Below are positions 1 to 6,199 of a DNA stretch of 16,045 bases, piece after piece (positions within the stretch are counted from its first letter, which is position 1; every line of letters begins with the position of its first letter). Both the position numbers and the translations under genes were made by a program. Source of the stretch: Palsa-504 sp003136255. Lineage in GTDB: Bacteria > Actinomycetota > Actinomycetes > Streptosporangiales > Streptosporangiaceae. Where the stretch lies: assembly GCA_003136255.1 (NCBI GenBank), contig PLDT01000421.1, forward strand, positions 1 to 16,045, read 5' to 3'. The notes below the pieces were generated by a model that did not search any database, was not told the origin of the DNA, and saw nothing but the letters and a program-made list of their open reading frames with translations.

Positions 1-309
1 TCAGTCGTCTTCGGGCTCTCCAGCCTCGCAATGGCAGCCGTCAGCCTGCTCGCCACCAGACGGCTGATACCCAGGGCAAAGCGAGCTGGAAACTTCTCCC
101 GCGGCCTTCCAGCCAGAAAGCTGAATATCGCCTTCGCGTCGGTCTCGATTGGTGCCTACTCAGGGCAGCTCGGCCTCGCCATAGCGCTCCTGGCGAACAC
201 CCAGAGTGCCGCGCTGCAACGTGCTTTGGTCCTCGTCATTGTGGCTTTGTATTGCAGCGCCCTTGGTCGGACATGGCAGGTCACCGGGATAACCCGGCGG
301 GCAACATAA
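1..309 (+). CDS. membrane protein, C-terminal fragment
   Basis: The frame is open from the first base of the window to a TAA at 307-309, so the gene starts upstream and only about 102 residues are visible. Three hydrophobic stretches are seen: one at the very start (VVFGLSSLAMAAVSLLA), one around LNIAFASVSIGAYSG through LGLAIALLA, and one at ALVLVIVALYCSALG. A basic, arginine- and lysine-rich loop lies between the first two. This fits the last helices of a polytopic integral membrane protein. There is no recognisable family motif and I assign no function. An ATG at 31 exists, but nothing suggests it is the true start because the hydrophobic segment begins before it. Codon use is less GC3-biased than in the neighbouring genes, so the call is moderate only. 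Confidence 0.4.
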   Translation, partial: SVVFGLSSLAMAAVSLLATRRLIPRAKRAGNFSRGLPARKLNIAFASVSIGAYSGQLGLAIALLANTQSAALQRALVLVIVALYCSALGRTWQVTGITRRAT

Positions 310-422
310 GGAGCGCCGGAGGCCACCGCCGTCGCCGGTGTCCTAGCCTTGCTCCTCTCACTCAGGTGATCTCGGCGAAATTGCCTAGGACGGCGGGGGT
401 TCGGGCTGGCCGGGCGCGGCAG

Positions 423-1076
423 TTAGTTTGCGCCGTAGGCGGCGAGAAACGCCCGGGTTCCGGCGTCGGCGTAGCGGTCGAGGTCGGTTTGGTCGGGCAG
501 TTCGGCGTCGCCGCAGAGCATGACCCGGTTGAGCGGGGCTGCCATGATCAGCCAGTTGAAGTGCTCGGCGGCGAGCCGCGGGTCCTGCAGGCGGAGCGTG
601 CCGCGGGCGGCGAGGCTTTCGAAAGTGGCGGCCAGGGTGTCGATGGTGCGCCCGGGACCGCTGTCGTAGAACAGGCGGCCCAGTTCCGGGAAGCGGCCCG
701 CTTCGCCGATGACCAGGCGGCGCAGCTGCATCATCCGGGGCTGGATGACCTGGGTCAGCAGCGCGCGGGCCAGGCCGCGCAGGCCGGCCGCCAGGTCAGT
801 GTCGTCCCGCAGGCTGGCGACCTGCTCGGCGACGGGATCGCTGACCTCGGCGACGGTGCCGGTGACGATCTCGCGGAACAGGCTTTGCTTGTCGGCGAAC
901 TGCTTGTAGACGGTCTGTTTGGACACCGAGGCCGCGGCGGCGATCTGGTCCATGCTGGTGGCCAGGTACCCCTCGCGCAGGAACAACGTGGTGGCCGCGT
1001 CCAGGATGGCCCGGCGCTTGCGCGCCGTCCGGGTCTCGCCGCGGTCTTGCGTGCTGGCCGTGGTCGTCTCGCCCAT
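423..1076 (-). CDS. TetR/AcrR-family transcriptional repressor
   Basis: A 217-residue protein of normal TetR length. The N-terminal domain (about residues 20-68) has the family pattern: RRAILDAATTLFLREGY, then SMDQIAAAASVSKQTVYKQF as the DNA-binding helix-turn-helix, then ADKQSLFREIV. The C-terminal half (residues about 100-205) resembles the AefR-like TetR ligand-binding domain, with IGEAGRFPELGRLFYDSGP. I chose the ATG at 1076 over the TTG two codons earlier. There is no clear Shine-Dalgarno, and a TACTAT sequence at 1083-1088 (minus strand) would place transcription start near the ATG, so the mRNA may be leaderless. It is divergent from the dihydrofolate-reductase-like gene, with two palindromic operators between them, so it most likely represses that gene and itself. 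The ligand is unknown. Confidence 0.92.
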   Translation of the reverse strand: MGETTTASTQDRGETRTARKRRAILDAATTLFLREGYLATSMDQIAAAASVSKQTVYKQFADKQSLFREIVTGTVAEVSDPVAEQVASLRDDTDLAAGLRGLARALLTQVIQPRMMQLRRLVIGEAGRFPELGRLFYDSGPGRTIDTLAATFESLAARGTLRLQDPRLAAEHFNWLIMAAPLNRVMLCGDAELPDQTDLDRYADAGTRAFLAAYGAN

Positions 1077-1087
1077 GGACAAATAGT

Positions 1088-1133
1088 ACTGGACAGTCTA
1101 GTCTGATGGAACTAGAGTACTGGACAGTCCAGT
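1088..1133. promoter_or_regulatory. twin palindromic operators, probable TetR binding sites
   Basis: Two copies of a 15-bp element lie between the divergent genes. The copy at 1119-1133 (ACTGGACAGTCCAGT) is a perfect palindrome around a central base. The copy at 1088-1102 (ACTGGACAGTCTAGT) has one mismatch. Their centres are 31 bp apart, about three helical turns, so both would face the same side of the DNA. The size, symmetry and place next to a TetR gene fit its operator. Binding itself is inferred. Confidence 0.8.
1090..1118 (+). promoter_or_regulatory. promoter of the RibD/DHFR-like gene
   Basis: TGGACA at 1090-1095 matches the -35 consensus in five of six bases. It is followed by a 17-bp spacer and TAGAGT at 1113-1118, a good actinobacterial -10. 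The first operator covers the -35 and the second covers the expected start point near 1125, an arrangement suited to repression by steric block. Confidence 0.6.
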
Positions 1134-1182
1134 TTGATACGCCGCCGGGCGTGCTGGCCCGGCACTCTCGAGGAGGACGGCG

Positions 1183-1743
1183 ATGCGGGAACTTACCGCG
1201 GACATGTTCGTGTCGCTGGACGGCTTCGCCGCCGGGGCCGACGGCGGCCAGTCGTGGACGTTCGGCTACTTCGGCCCGGAGTTCGCCGCCTACGCGCAGC
1301 GGATCCTGGCTGAGCCGCAGGTCATGATCATGGGGCGAACGACCTACGAGATCATGGCGCGCTCCTGGCCATCTTCTCCCGGCCCGCTCGCCGGGCCGAT
1401 GAACAGCCACCCGAAGCTGGTGTTCTCCGCCACCCTGGCCGAGCCGCTCACCTGGAACAACGCCCAACTGGCCAAGCACGAGCCCGTTGCGGAGATCCGC
1501 ACGCTCAAGAGCCAGCCCGGTGACCCGCTGCGCAGCATCGGCAGCATCACCCTCGTCCGCCACCTGATGGCAGCGGGCCTGGTCGACCGGCTCCGCCTGA
1601 TCGTGTTCCCGCACGTGCTCGGCCAGGCCGGCCACGAACCAGTCTTCACCGGCTACCCCGAAACCAGCCTCACCCTGGCCAGCACAGCCGTCCTCGACTC
1701 ACGCCTGGTGGTCTGCGAGTACCGCCCGAACACCCCGGCCTGA
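1183..1743 (+). CDS. dihydrofolate reductase family protein (RibD C-terminal domain)
   Basis: A 186-residue single-domain protein of the RibD_C/DHFR-like fold. Visible family marks are the opening strand with SLDGF (11-15), MIMGRTTYE (48-56, the nucleotide-binding MGRxTYE motif), the KLVFSATL strand, and GSITLVRHLMAAGLVDRL followed by the strand LRLIVFPHVLG. Members of this stand-alone family (like YyaP/YwjB) are predicted NAD(P)H-dependent reductases; their substrates are mostly unknown and true folate activity is not implied. The ATG at 1183 follows a strong AGGAGG seven bases upstream. The gene is divergent from the TetR gene and sits behind the twin operators, so it is likely induced when that repressor is released. 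It converges with the RbpA gene, whose stop is only 11 bp away. Confidence 0.88.
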   Translation: MRELTADMFVSLDGFAAGADGGQSWTFGYFGPEFAAYAQRILAEPQVMIMGRTTYEIMARSWPSSPGPLAGPMNSHPKLVFSATLAEPLTWNNAQLAKHEPVAEIRTLKSQPGDPLRSIGSITLVRHLMAAGLVDRLRLIVFPHVLGQAGHEPVFTGYPETSLTLASTAVLDSRLVVCEYRPNTPA

Positions 1744-1754
1744 GGCTGGCGCGG

Positions 1755-2147
1755 CTAGGATCGGGCCTTCCGCCTGGGGGCCTTGGTCCAGATGTTGAAC
1801 TCTTCGGGATGATCGCGCCGGGCAAGTGATTCGGCCATCAGCCGGTCGCCGTCGGCTTGGGTCCTCCGGTCGCGGACGCGGCCCAGGTGGGTCTTCTCAC
1901 CTATGTACCTCGCGACCAGGGCGGGCGGGTCGAGCGGGTCGGTCCCCGCGGGCTGCGAGCAGACCCGGCATTCCCACTGCAGAGGTGGCGTCACAGTGCA
2001 GATGAACGGTATGAGGGTCTGATGCTGGTTCGCGCAGTGATAAAGCACGGAGATTTTGCCTACGGGCAATCCACGGTCATAAGGTTCACCCGCAGGACCG
2101 GCCCCTACCCTCGTCGCCTGCAGTGGGCCGCTGTTAACAGTCCGCAT
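1755..2147 (-). CDS. rbpA: RNA polymerase-binding protein RbpA homologue
   Basis: A 130-residue protein with the RbpA layout. An N-terminal tail carries the RGxRxGA-like ATRVGAG. The zinc-binding core follows, with Cys38, His42, Cys60 and Cys63 (HCANQH ... WECRVC). The C-terminal basic linker and sigma-interaction helix contain KTHLGRVRDRRTQADGDRL. RbpA binds RNA polymerase and group I/II sigma factors and stabilises the open complex; it is restricted to actinobacteria. The ATG at 2147 is preceded by a GGAGG, and a TAGAAT at 2168-2173 (minus strand) is a reasonable -10. This protein is somewhat longer than canonical RbpA (about 110-125 residues) because of a basic tail after the helix, so it may be a paralogue rather than the housekeeping copy. 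A decayed relative lies directly upstream. Confidence 0.82.
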   Translation of the reverse strand: MRTVNSGPLQATRVGAGPAGEPYDRGLPVGKISVLYHCANQHQTLIPFICTVTPPLQWECRVCSQPAGTDPLDPPALVARYIGEKTHLGRVRDRRTQADGDRLMAESLARRDHPEEFNIWTKAPRRKARS

Positions 2148-2265
2148 AAATGCCTCCGTTAATTCTCATTCTACAGGCAGTTCGCGTGGTTTTGACCGTT
2201 AGCGCCGGATCGCGACATCCCTGAAGGGCGGTCCAGAGGTTAACCCGGTGGATCGGGCAGCCTGA

Positions 2266-2555
2266 TCAGGCCTTCCGCCTAGGCGACGGCCCGGCCGTCC
2301 AGACGTCCCTGAACTCCTCCGGACGTCCCTGCGGTGGATTAATTTCGGCCAGCAAACGGTCGCCGTCGGCCTGTTGCGCCGGTCCCTGACGTGCTCCAGG
2401 TGTCGTTTTTCCTCGGCCGACTTGATTATTCGGAACTCATTTGGGCGTGGGGATTCACCGGGTCTCCCGGGCGGGATCGATTGACCGGACCGCACCCGGT
2501 TCTCCAAGGCGCGTGCCCGTACGTCAACGCCTAGATACACGGACTGGCCCATCAA
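2266..2555 (-). pseudogene. decayed second copy of the RbpA-like gene
   Basis: In one frame the segment ends AEEKRHLEHVRDRR, matching GEKTHLGRVRDRR of the intact neighbour. Immediately after it the homology jumps frame and continues QADGDRLLAEINPPQ ... RPEEFRDVW ... PRRKA, ending at a TGA at 2266-2268, against QADGDRLMAES ... HPEEFNIW ... PRRKA in the intact gene. Comparing the two DNA stretches around 2385 shows five bases where the intact copy has six, that is a 1-nt deletion. Upstream, the zinc core has decayed: WECRVC has become LENRVR, so both cysteines of that pair are lost. The N-terminal half before about 2555 is not recognisable and the frame is closed by two TAG codons near 2579-2590. 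It is therefore a truncated, frameshifted remnant. Confidence 0.72.
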
Positions 2556-2585
2556 CGGGGCAGGCTTGTCCTCGCGCTGCTAGTA

Positions 2586-2825
2586 CTACGCAGACGTCCG
2601 CCGCTTGAGCCAGCGGCGTAGGGTCTCGCGCAACTTCGGCCTTTGAATACCGAGCTGAGTGCGGCGGGCGGCAGCGTCTTTCAAGTCCGCGTAGCGCTCA
2701 TCGCTAACCTGCTTGGCCCGCCCAAGATCTTGCTGAACGTTTTGCCCGTACACGACGGCCTCTTGTTCTGCGCCGTAAAAAACTCTGACGACGCGATTGC
2801 ACTGAGTACAGTGCTGAACTCTCAA
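2586..2825 (-). CDS. small CxxC hypothetical protein
   Basis: A 79-residue reading frame that I do not recognise. It begins with HCTQCNRVVRVFYG, a single CxxC pair that could be half of a zinc ribbon, followed by a charged helical segment (KQVSDERYADLKDAAARR) and a basic tail ending LRRWLKRRTSA. The only usable start is TTG at 2825; coding-like residues (GRVTL) continue upstream of it to a TGA, so the start is uncertain. No good Shine-Dalgarno is visible. It ends right where the decayed RbpA copy begins, on the same strand. GC3 bias is weaker than in the large genes. It may be real or may itself be a remnant. Confidence 0.42.
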   Translation of the reverse strand: MRVQHCTQCNRVVRVFYGAEQEAVVYGQNVQQDLGRAKQVSDERYADLKDAAARRTQLGIQRPKLRETLRRWLKRRTSA

Positions 2826-2882
2826 TGTAACACGCCCATCGGCTACGCCTCGTCAGTTCGGCCGACGGTCCGAAGGTAGCCA

Positions 2883-4418
2883 TTAATAAGCCAGTCCAGC
2901 CTGGGTGAGCTCCGGGTTGCGCAGCTCGATCCGGCCGGGCCCGGCCAGGAAGACGCCGAACGCGACGGTGTTGGCGTCGTCCGGGATCGGCGCGGTGACC
3001 TCGTGGGTGGTCCAGTCGCTTGGACCTTGGAGGGTGACGATGTGGTTGGCCGGGTCGGCCAGGGCGGCCTGCGCGGTGGGTGGCCCGTGGAGGGTGCGCG
3101 GCTTCATGACCCGCAGGAACAGCCCGCAGAGGCCTGTGCCCTCCGGGGCACGGAACTGGCCGCGGAAGGTGAGCGCGGCGCCCCGGTAGTCATCGGCGTA
3201 GATCTCCTGGGCCAGCCAGGCGAACCCTCCTGGCTGCGCCGCGGCCGCGGAGAGCACCGCGGTCCCGTGGTCGGCGGCGGCGGAGTAGTCCAGCCAGTGG
3301 GACTGCAAGGTGTTCTCGGTGAAGCTGCCGCCGAGCACCCAGTGGTCCAGGCCGCCGGCCAAGGTCAGGTTGCGCGGTTCGTACCGCGGCCGCAGGTCGA
3401 TGCTCAGGTCACGCGCGGTCTGCTCGGGCATCGGGCCGCCCTGGCCGGCCCCGGTCGGCACGGCCAGCCGGTCCATGACCGCGTCGGCGACCCGGATCGG
3501 CGCGCCCGAGATGATGGCCACGGCCAGGCCGTCAAGCAGCCGCGCGGTCACGTGCTCGGGACCGGCCACGGTGGTCAGCTCGACCCGGGCCACGGTGACC
3601 TCCGGGCCCAGCTCGTCGACGTCCACGGCGGTCACGCGGGCCCCGGCCGCGCGCAGCAGCCGGTCGGTCAGCTCGTCCGGGCTTGGCCCGGGACGCGCGT
3701 CGTCGGCGAACCGGTGGCTGTCCTGGCCGAGCAGCCAGATCGGCAGGTCTCGGCGGCCGGCGTCGTCGGCCAGCACCATGACGTGAGTGGGGGACCGGTC
3801 CGGTACCGGACCGGGCGGGATGCGGCGCTCGATGCGCGCGACGCGGACGGTGGTCATGTGCGTCCTCCCGGAGGCGGGAACGAGGTCGGGGCGGTGCTCG
3901 GTGAGGTAGGCGCGCAGCCGGAGCCGGGCCTTGTGCAGGCTGGCCCGGGCCGCGCCGGGTGCCTCGGCGACCTGACCAGCGGGCACGTCGGCGTAGTAGT
4001 GCAGGGTCACGGCGCGCCGCTGCCCGGCGGGCAGGCTGGCCACGGCCGCGCGCAGCGCGTCGGCCCGGTCCAGGTCCTCGGCCGAGGGCAGGCCGCCGGC
4101 CGATGTCGGGTGCAGCGGCTCGGGCCAGTCGGCCAGCAGCGTGAGCGGGGCGCGGCGGTGCAGGCTGCGGCAGACGTTGAGCACGATGCCGGACAGCCAG
4201 CCGGCGAACCGGTCCGGATCCCGCAGCCGGTCCAGGGCCAGGAACGCCTGCAGGAACGATTCCTGCACGATGTCGTCCACGTCGCCGGGATCTGGGGTCA
4301 GCTGCCGGGCTCGGGCGCGGACCATCGGCTGGTGCCGCTCGATCAGCAGGTGGAACGCCACCGGGTCACCGCCGCGGGCCAGCCGGGCCAGTTCGCCGTC
4401 GGGGACGTCCGCGCTCAC
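2883..4418 (-). CDS. ECF sigma factor fused to bifunctional-nuclease (BFN) and beta-sandwich domains
   Basis: A 511-residue three-part protein. Residues about 17-88 are sigma region 2 (DVDDIVQESFLQAFLALDRL, then FAGWLSGIVLNVCR). Residues about 120-172 are sigma region 4 (LPAGQRRAVTLHYYADVPAG, then SLHKARLRLRAYL), with a slightly unusual turn in the helix-turn-helix. Residues 188-321 match the BFN/DUF151 fold: HVMVLADDAGRRDLPIWLLG, later EVTVARVEL and ADAVMDRLAVP. Residues about 345-506 form a predicted beta-sandwich (RYEPRNLTLAGGLDHW ... IYADDYRGAALTFRG ... GRIELRNPEL), of the carbohydrate-binding-like type also seen as effector domains of regulators. The start is a GTG overlapping the upstream stop (GTGA, 4415-4418), with no Shine-Dalgarno, so it is translationally coupled. 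The upstream gene is a paralogue of residues 188-506. The sigma part could direct RNA polymerase while the C-terminal parts sense a ligand (inference). Confidence 0.85.
   Translation of the reverse strand: MSADVPDGELARLARGGDPVAFHLLIERHQPMVRARARQLTPDPGDVDDIVQESFLQAFLALDRLRDPDRFAGWLSGIVLNVCRSLHRRAPLTLLADWPEPLHPTSAGGLPSAEDLDRADALRAAVASLPAGQRRAVTLHYYADVPAGQVAEAPGAARASLHKARLRLRAYLTEHRPDLVPASGRTHMTTVRVARIERRIPPGPVPDRSPTHVMVLADDAGRRDLPIWLLGQDSHRFADDARPGPSPDELTDRLLRAAGARVTAVDVDELGPEVTVARVELTTVAGPEHVTARLLDGLAVAIISGAPIRVADAVMDRLAVPTGAGQGGPMPEQTARDLSIDLRPRYEPRNLTLAGGLDHWVLGGSFTENTLQSHWLDYSAAADHGTAVLSAAAAQPGGFAWLAQEIYADDYRGAALTFRGQFRAPEGTGLCGLFLRVMKPRTLHGPPTAQAALADPANHIVTLQGPSDWTTHEVTAPIPDDANTVAFGVFLAGPGRIELRNPELTQAGLAY
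3855..3869 (-). promoter_or_regulatory. internal ribosome binding site and ATG at the sigma-BFN junction
   Basis: On the minus strand GGGAGG lies six bases before an in-frame ATG at 3857-3855, which encodes Met188 of the fused protein. From this Met the sequence reads MTTVRVARIE, matching the very start (MTTVRIAHAE) of the upstream paralogue. This could initiate a separate BFN-beta-sandwich protein, or be a relic of the ancestral free-standing gene. Confidence 0.55.
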
Positions 4419-5524
4419 GGCGTTCCGGCGCCCGGCTCAGCGTCGGCTTGGGGATCAGCGTCGGCTTGGGGATCAGCGTCGGCTTGGGGATCAGCGCGCA
4501 GGTTCGGGTTCCGCAGCGCGATCCGGCCCGTGCCGGTCAGCGCGATGCCGAACCGGATCTGGTCGGCGTCCGCGGGGATCCGCGCCGTGATCTCGTACCT
4601 GGTCCAGGCGCTGCGGCCGGAGATGGTGAGGCCGTGGTCCTCTCCGGCCCGCCCCAGGCGCCACCACTGCCGGATGATCTCCAGGCGGAGTCCCGCCTGC
4701 CCGGTGAGGGGATCGGCGCGGATCTCGGCGCTGAAGGTGACGGTAGCGCCGCGGTAGTCGTCGGCGAAGATGGCCTGGAGCAGGGCGGCGGACCCGGCGG
4801 GCCGCGGGACCGAGGAAGACAGGACCGCCGAGTCCGCCTCGACGGCGGCCGCGTAGTCCGGCTCGCGGTCCGCCGCCGAGCCCGGCCCGGCGTCGAGGTC
4901 CCAGCGGTCCAGGCCCGCGGCGAAGTCCAGGTTGCGGGGCTCGTAGCGGGGGCGGCGGCCGGGCAGAATGGCCATCGGCCAGCCCGGCAGCCCGTGGCCG
5001 GGCTGGGCCCGGGCGACGGGCGGCACGCGGTCCAGGAACGGGGTGAGCAGGTCGTCGCCCGGCACCGGGACGGCCAGCCGGTCCATCACCGCGTCGGCCA
5101 TCCGGACCGGGGCGCCCGCGGCGGCGGCCAGGGCCAGGCCCAGGCCGAGGCCCGCGGTGACCTGCCGGGTTCCGGCCGGGCCGGCCAGCCCGATCCGCGC
5201 CACGGTGACCTCCGGGCTCAGCTCGGCGGCGCCGGCTTCGGTCATGTCGATGTCCACCCCGGTCACCCGGGCGCGGGCCGCGCCGAGCAGCCGGATGGTG
5301 AGTTCCTGCGGCACATCGGCGGCGATGACCTGATCAGCGGGCAGGCCGGCCAGTTCGAGGAGATGCGACAGGTCCTCGGCATCCGGGTCGCCTCGCATCC
5401 AGATCGGTACGGCCCGGTGACCCGCGTCGTCGGCCAGCACGACCAGATGACCGCGGGTTTGGAATTCGCCGTTGGCCAGCCTCCCGGGCCGGGGCTCAGC
5501 GTGCGCGATTCGGACAGTAGTCAC
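4415..5524 (-). CDS. bifunctional-nuclease (BFN/DUF151) domain protein with beta-sandwich domain
   Basis: A 369-residue protein. Residues 1-160 carry the BFN pattern: HLVVLADDAGHRAVPIWMRG near the start, then LTIRLLGAARARVTGVDID, SPEVTVARIGL and ADAVMDRLAVPVPG. Residues about 190-340 form the same beta-sandwich as in the next gene (RYEPRNLDFAAGLDRWDL ... IFADDYRGATVTFSAEI ... GRIALRNPNL). The extreme C-terminus is a low-complexity tail built from DPQADA repeats. BFN proteins in plants and bacteria have been linked to nuclease activity and defence; whether this divergent one cuts nucleic acid is unknown. The start is GTG at 5524 with a weak GAGAG upstream. It is the first gene of a pair and overlaps the sigma-fusion gene by four bases, so the two proteins are probably made together and may interact through their shared domains. 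Confidence 0.82.
   Translation of the reverse strand: MTTVRIAHAEPRPGRLANGEFQTRGHLVVLADDAGHRAVPIWMRGDPDAEDLSHLLELAGLPADQVIAADVPQELTIRLLGAARARVTGVDIDMTEAGAAELSPEVTVARIGLAGPAGTRQVTAGLGLGLALAAAAGAPVRMADAVMDRLAVPVPGDDLLTPFLDRVPPVARAQPGHGLPGWPMAILPGRRPRYEPRNLDFAAGLDRWDLDAGPGSAADREPDYAAAVEADSAVLSSSVPRPAGSAALLQAIFADDYRGATVTFSAEIRADPLTGQAGLRLEIIRQWWRLGRAGEDHGLTISGRSAWTRYEITARIPADADQIRFGIALTGTGRIALRNPNLRADPQADADPQADADPQADAEPGAGTP
4437..4496 (-). repeat. 18-bp tandem repeat encoding DPQADA units
   Basis: Three perfect copies of an 18-bp unit (TCAGCGTCGGCTTGGGGA on the plus strand, starting at 4437, 4455 and 4473) plus a 6-bp partial copy. On the coding strand each unit adds the six residues DPQADA. Because the unit is a multiple of three, copy number changes would only lengthen or shorten the tail. 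Confidence 0.95.
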
Positions 5525-5674
5525 ACTCTCTAGTGTCCGCCGCGCGGCCCGGTGTTACCCGGTCCGGCTACCGACGCGAGACCGGTGGCGGGGTCGAAGG
5601 GGGCGGATGCGTGTTCGTGCGCGCGCTGGACCCGACCGCCGCGCTGGCCCGGCTGGCTCGCCCCCGCGGCGCTC

Positions 5675-6187
5675 TCACATCGGGACCGGCGCCAGCCCGA
5701 GACGCAGGGTATGAGTGAGCTCGTTGGCCAGTTCGCCGTCGACTCCAAGTGAGATGGTTCCGGTCTGCGTGATTGCGAAGGAGATGTCGACGATGCCTGC
5801 CGACAGGAGCCAGGGATCGTCGCCCTCTGCGGCCTTGGTCATCACGTCGCGGATCGTGCTGATCGCGTTCACCAAGACGTCCTGAACTTCCCCGCCGCGA
5901 ACCTGACGGGTGTCCCGGTCCTTGGGCGGCACCAGGGTGATATCAATCGTGTGTGTGTCCTTCTTGGTGACCTTGGTCCCCACGCGGAGCTTCATTCCTA
6001 TGAAAGGGACGCAGAACTCCACCCCGCCTCCAGCCGTCTTGCTGGCCACCACGTCAAGAATCAGCTTGACCGAAGCTACCTGCAGGTCCCGGGTCTGCGA
6101 GGCGCGGGACACGCCAGCGCGTTTGACCGAGTCTTTAATGACGCCGATCAGGGCATCCACGGGCACGCCCTCGTCGGTGACCTTCAC
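5675..6187 (-). CDS. trypco2-type protein with two tandem domains
   Basis: A 170-residue protein that resembles the trypsin-co-occurring domain 2 (trypco2) family. The first unit spans about residues 8-88: VPVDALIGVIKDSVKRAG, a beta strand VASVKLILDVVASK, then GVEFCVPFIGMKL and HTIDITLVPPK. A second, more diverged unit spans about 98-166 with the same order: VQDVLVNAISTIRDVM, GIVDISFAITQTGTISLGVDG, then LTHTLRLGLAP. Trypco domains are small alpha/beta units named for association with trypsin-like and CHAT proteases in predicted conflict systems; their biochemical role is unknown. The GTG start at 6187 has a strong GAGGAGG that overlaps the stop codon of the CHAT gene, 10 bp away, so it is translationally coupled to it. 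It probably binds or controls the CHAT protease (inference). Confidence 0.75.
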   Translation of the reverse strand: MKVTDEGVPVDALIGVIKDSVKRAGVSRASQTRDLQVASVKLILDVVASKTAGGGVEFCVPFIGMKLRVGTKVTKKDTHTIDITLVPPKDRDTRQVRGGEVQDVLVNAISTIRDVMTKAAEGDDPWLLSAGIVDISFAITQTGTISLGVDGELANELTHTLRLGLAPVPM

Positions 6188-6190
6188 GGC

Positions 6191-6199
6191 ACCCTCCTC
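6191..6199 (-). promoter_or_regulatory. Shine-Dalgarno overlapping a stop codon
   Basis: On the minus strand the stop TGA of the CHAT gene (6200-6198) runs straight into GGAGGG, giving TGAGGAGGG, and a GTG start follows at 6187. Ribosomes ending the CHAT gene would free this site, which predicts coupled, near-stoichiometric translation of the trypco2 protein. The site also fixes GTG 6187 as the start. Confidence 0.75.

Noticed and set aside
3003..5533. Long plus-strand open frames opposite the two BFN genes (584 and 361 codons)
   Set aside because: They are composition shadows: Gly/Arg/Val/Gln-rich products without any family motif, lying opposite genes with clear BFN and sigma domains.
5525..5752. 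Short frames on both strands in the gap between the BFN gene and the trypco2 gene
   Set aside because: They are Arg/Pro/Gly-rich, overlap one another, lack ribosome sites and overlap the end of the trypco2 gene.
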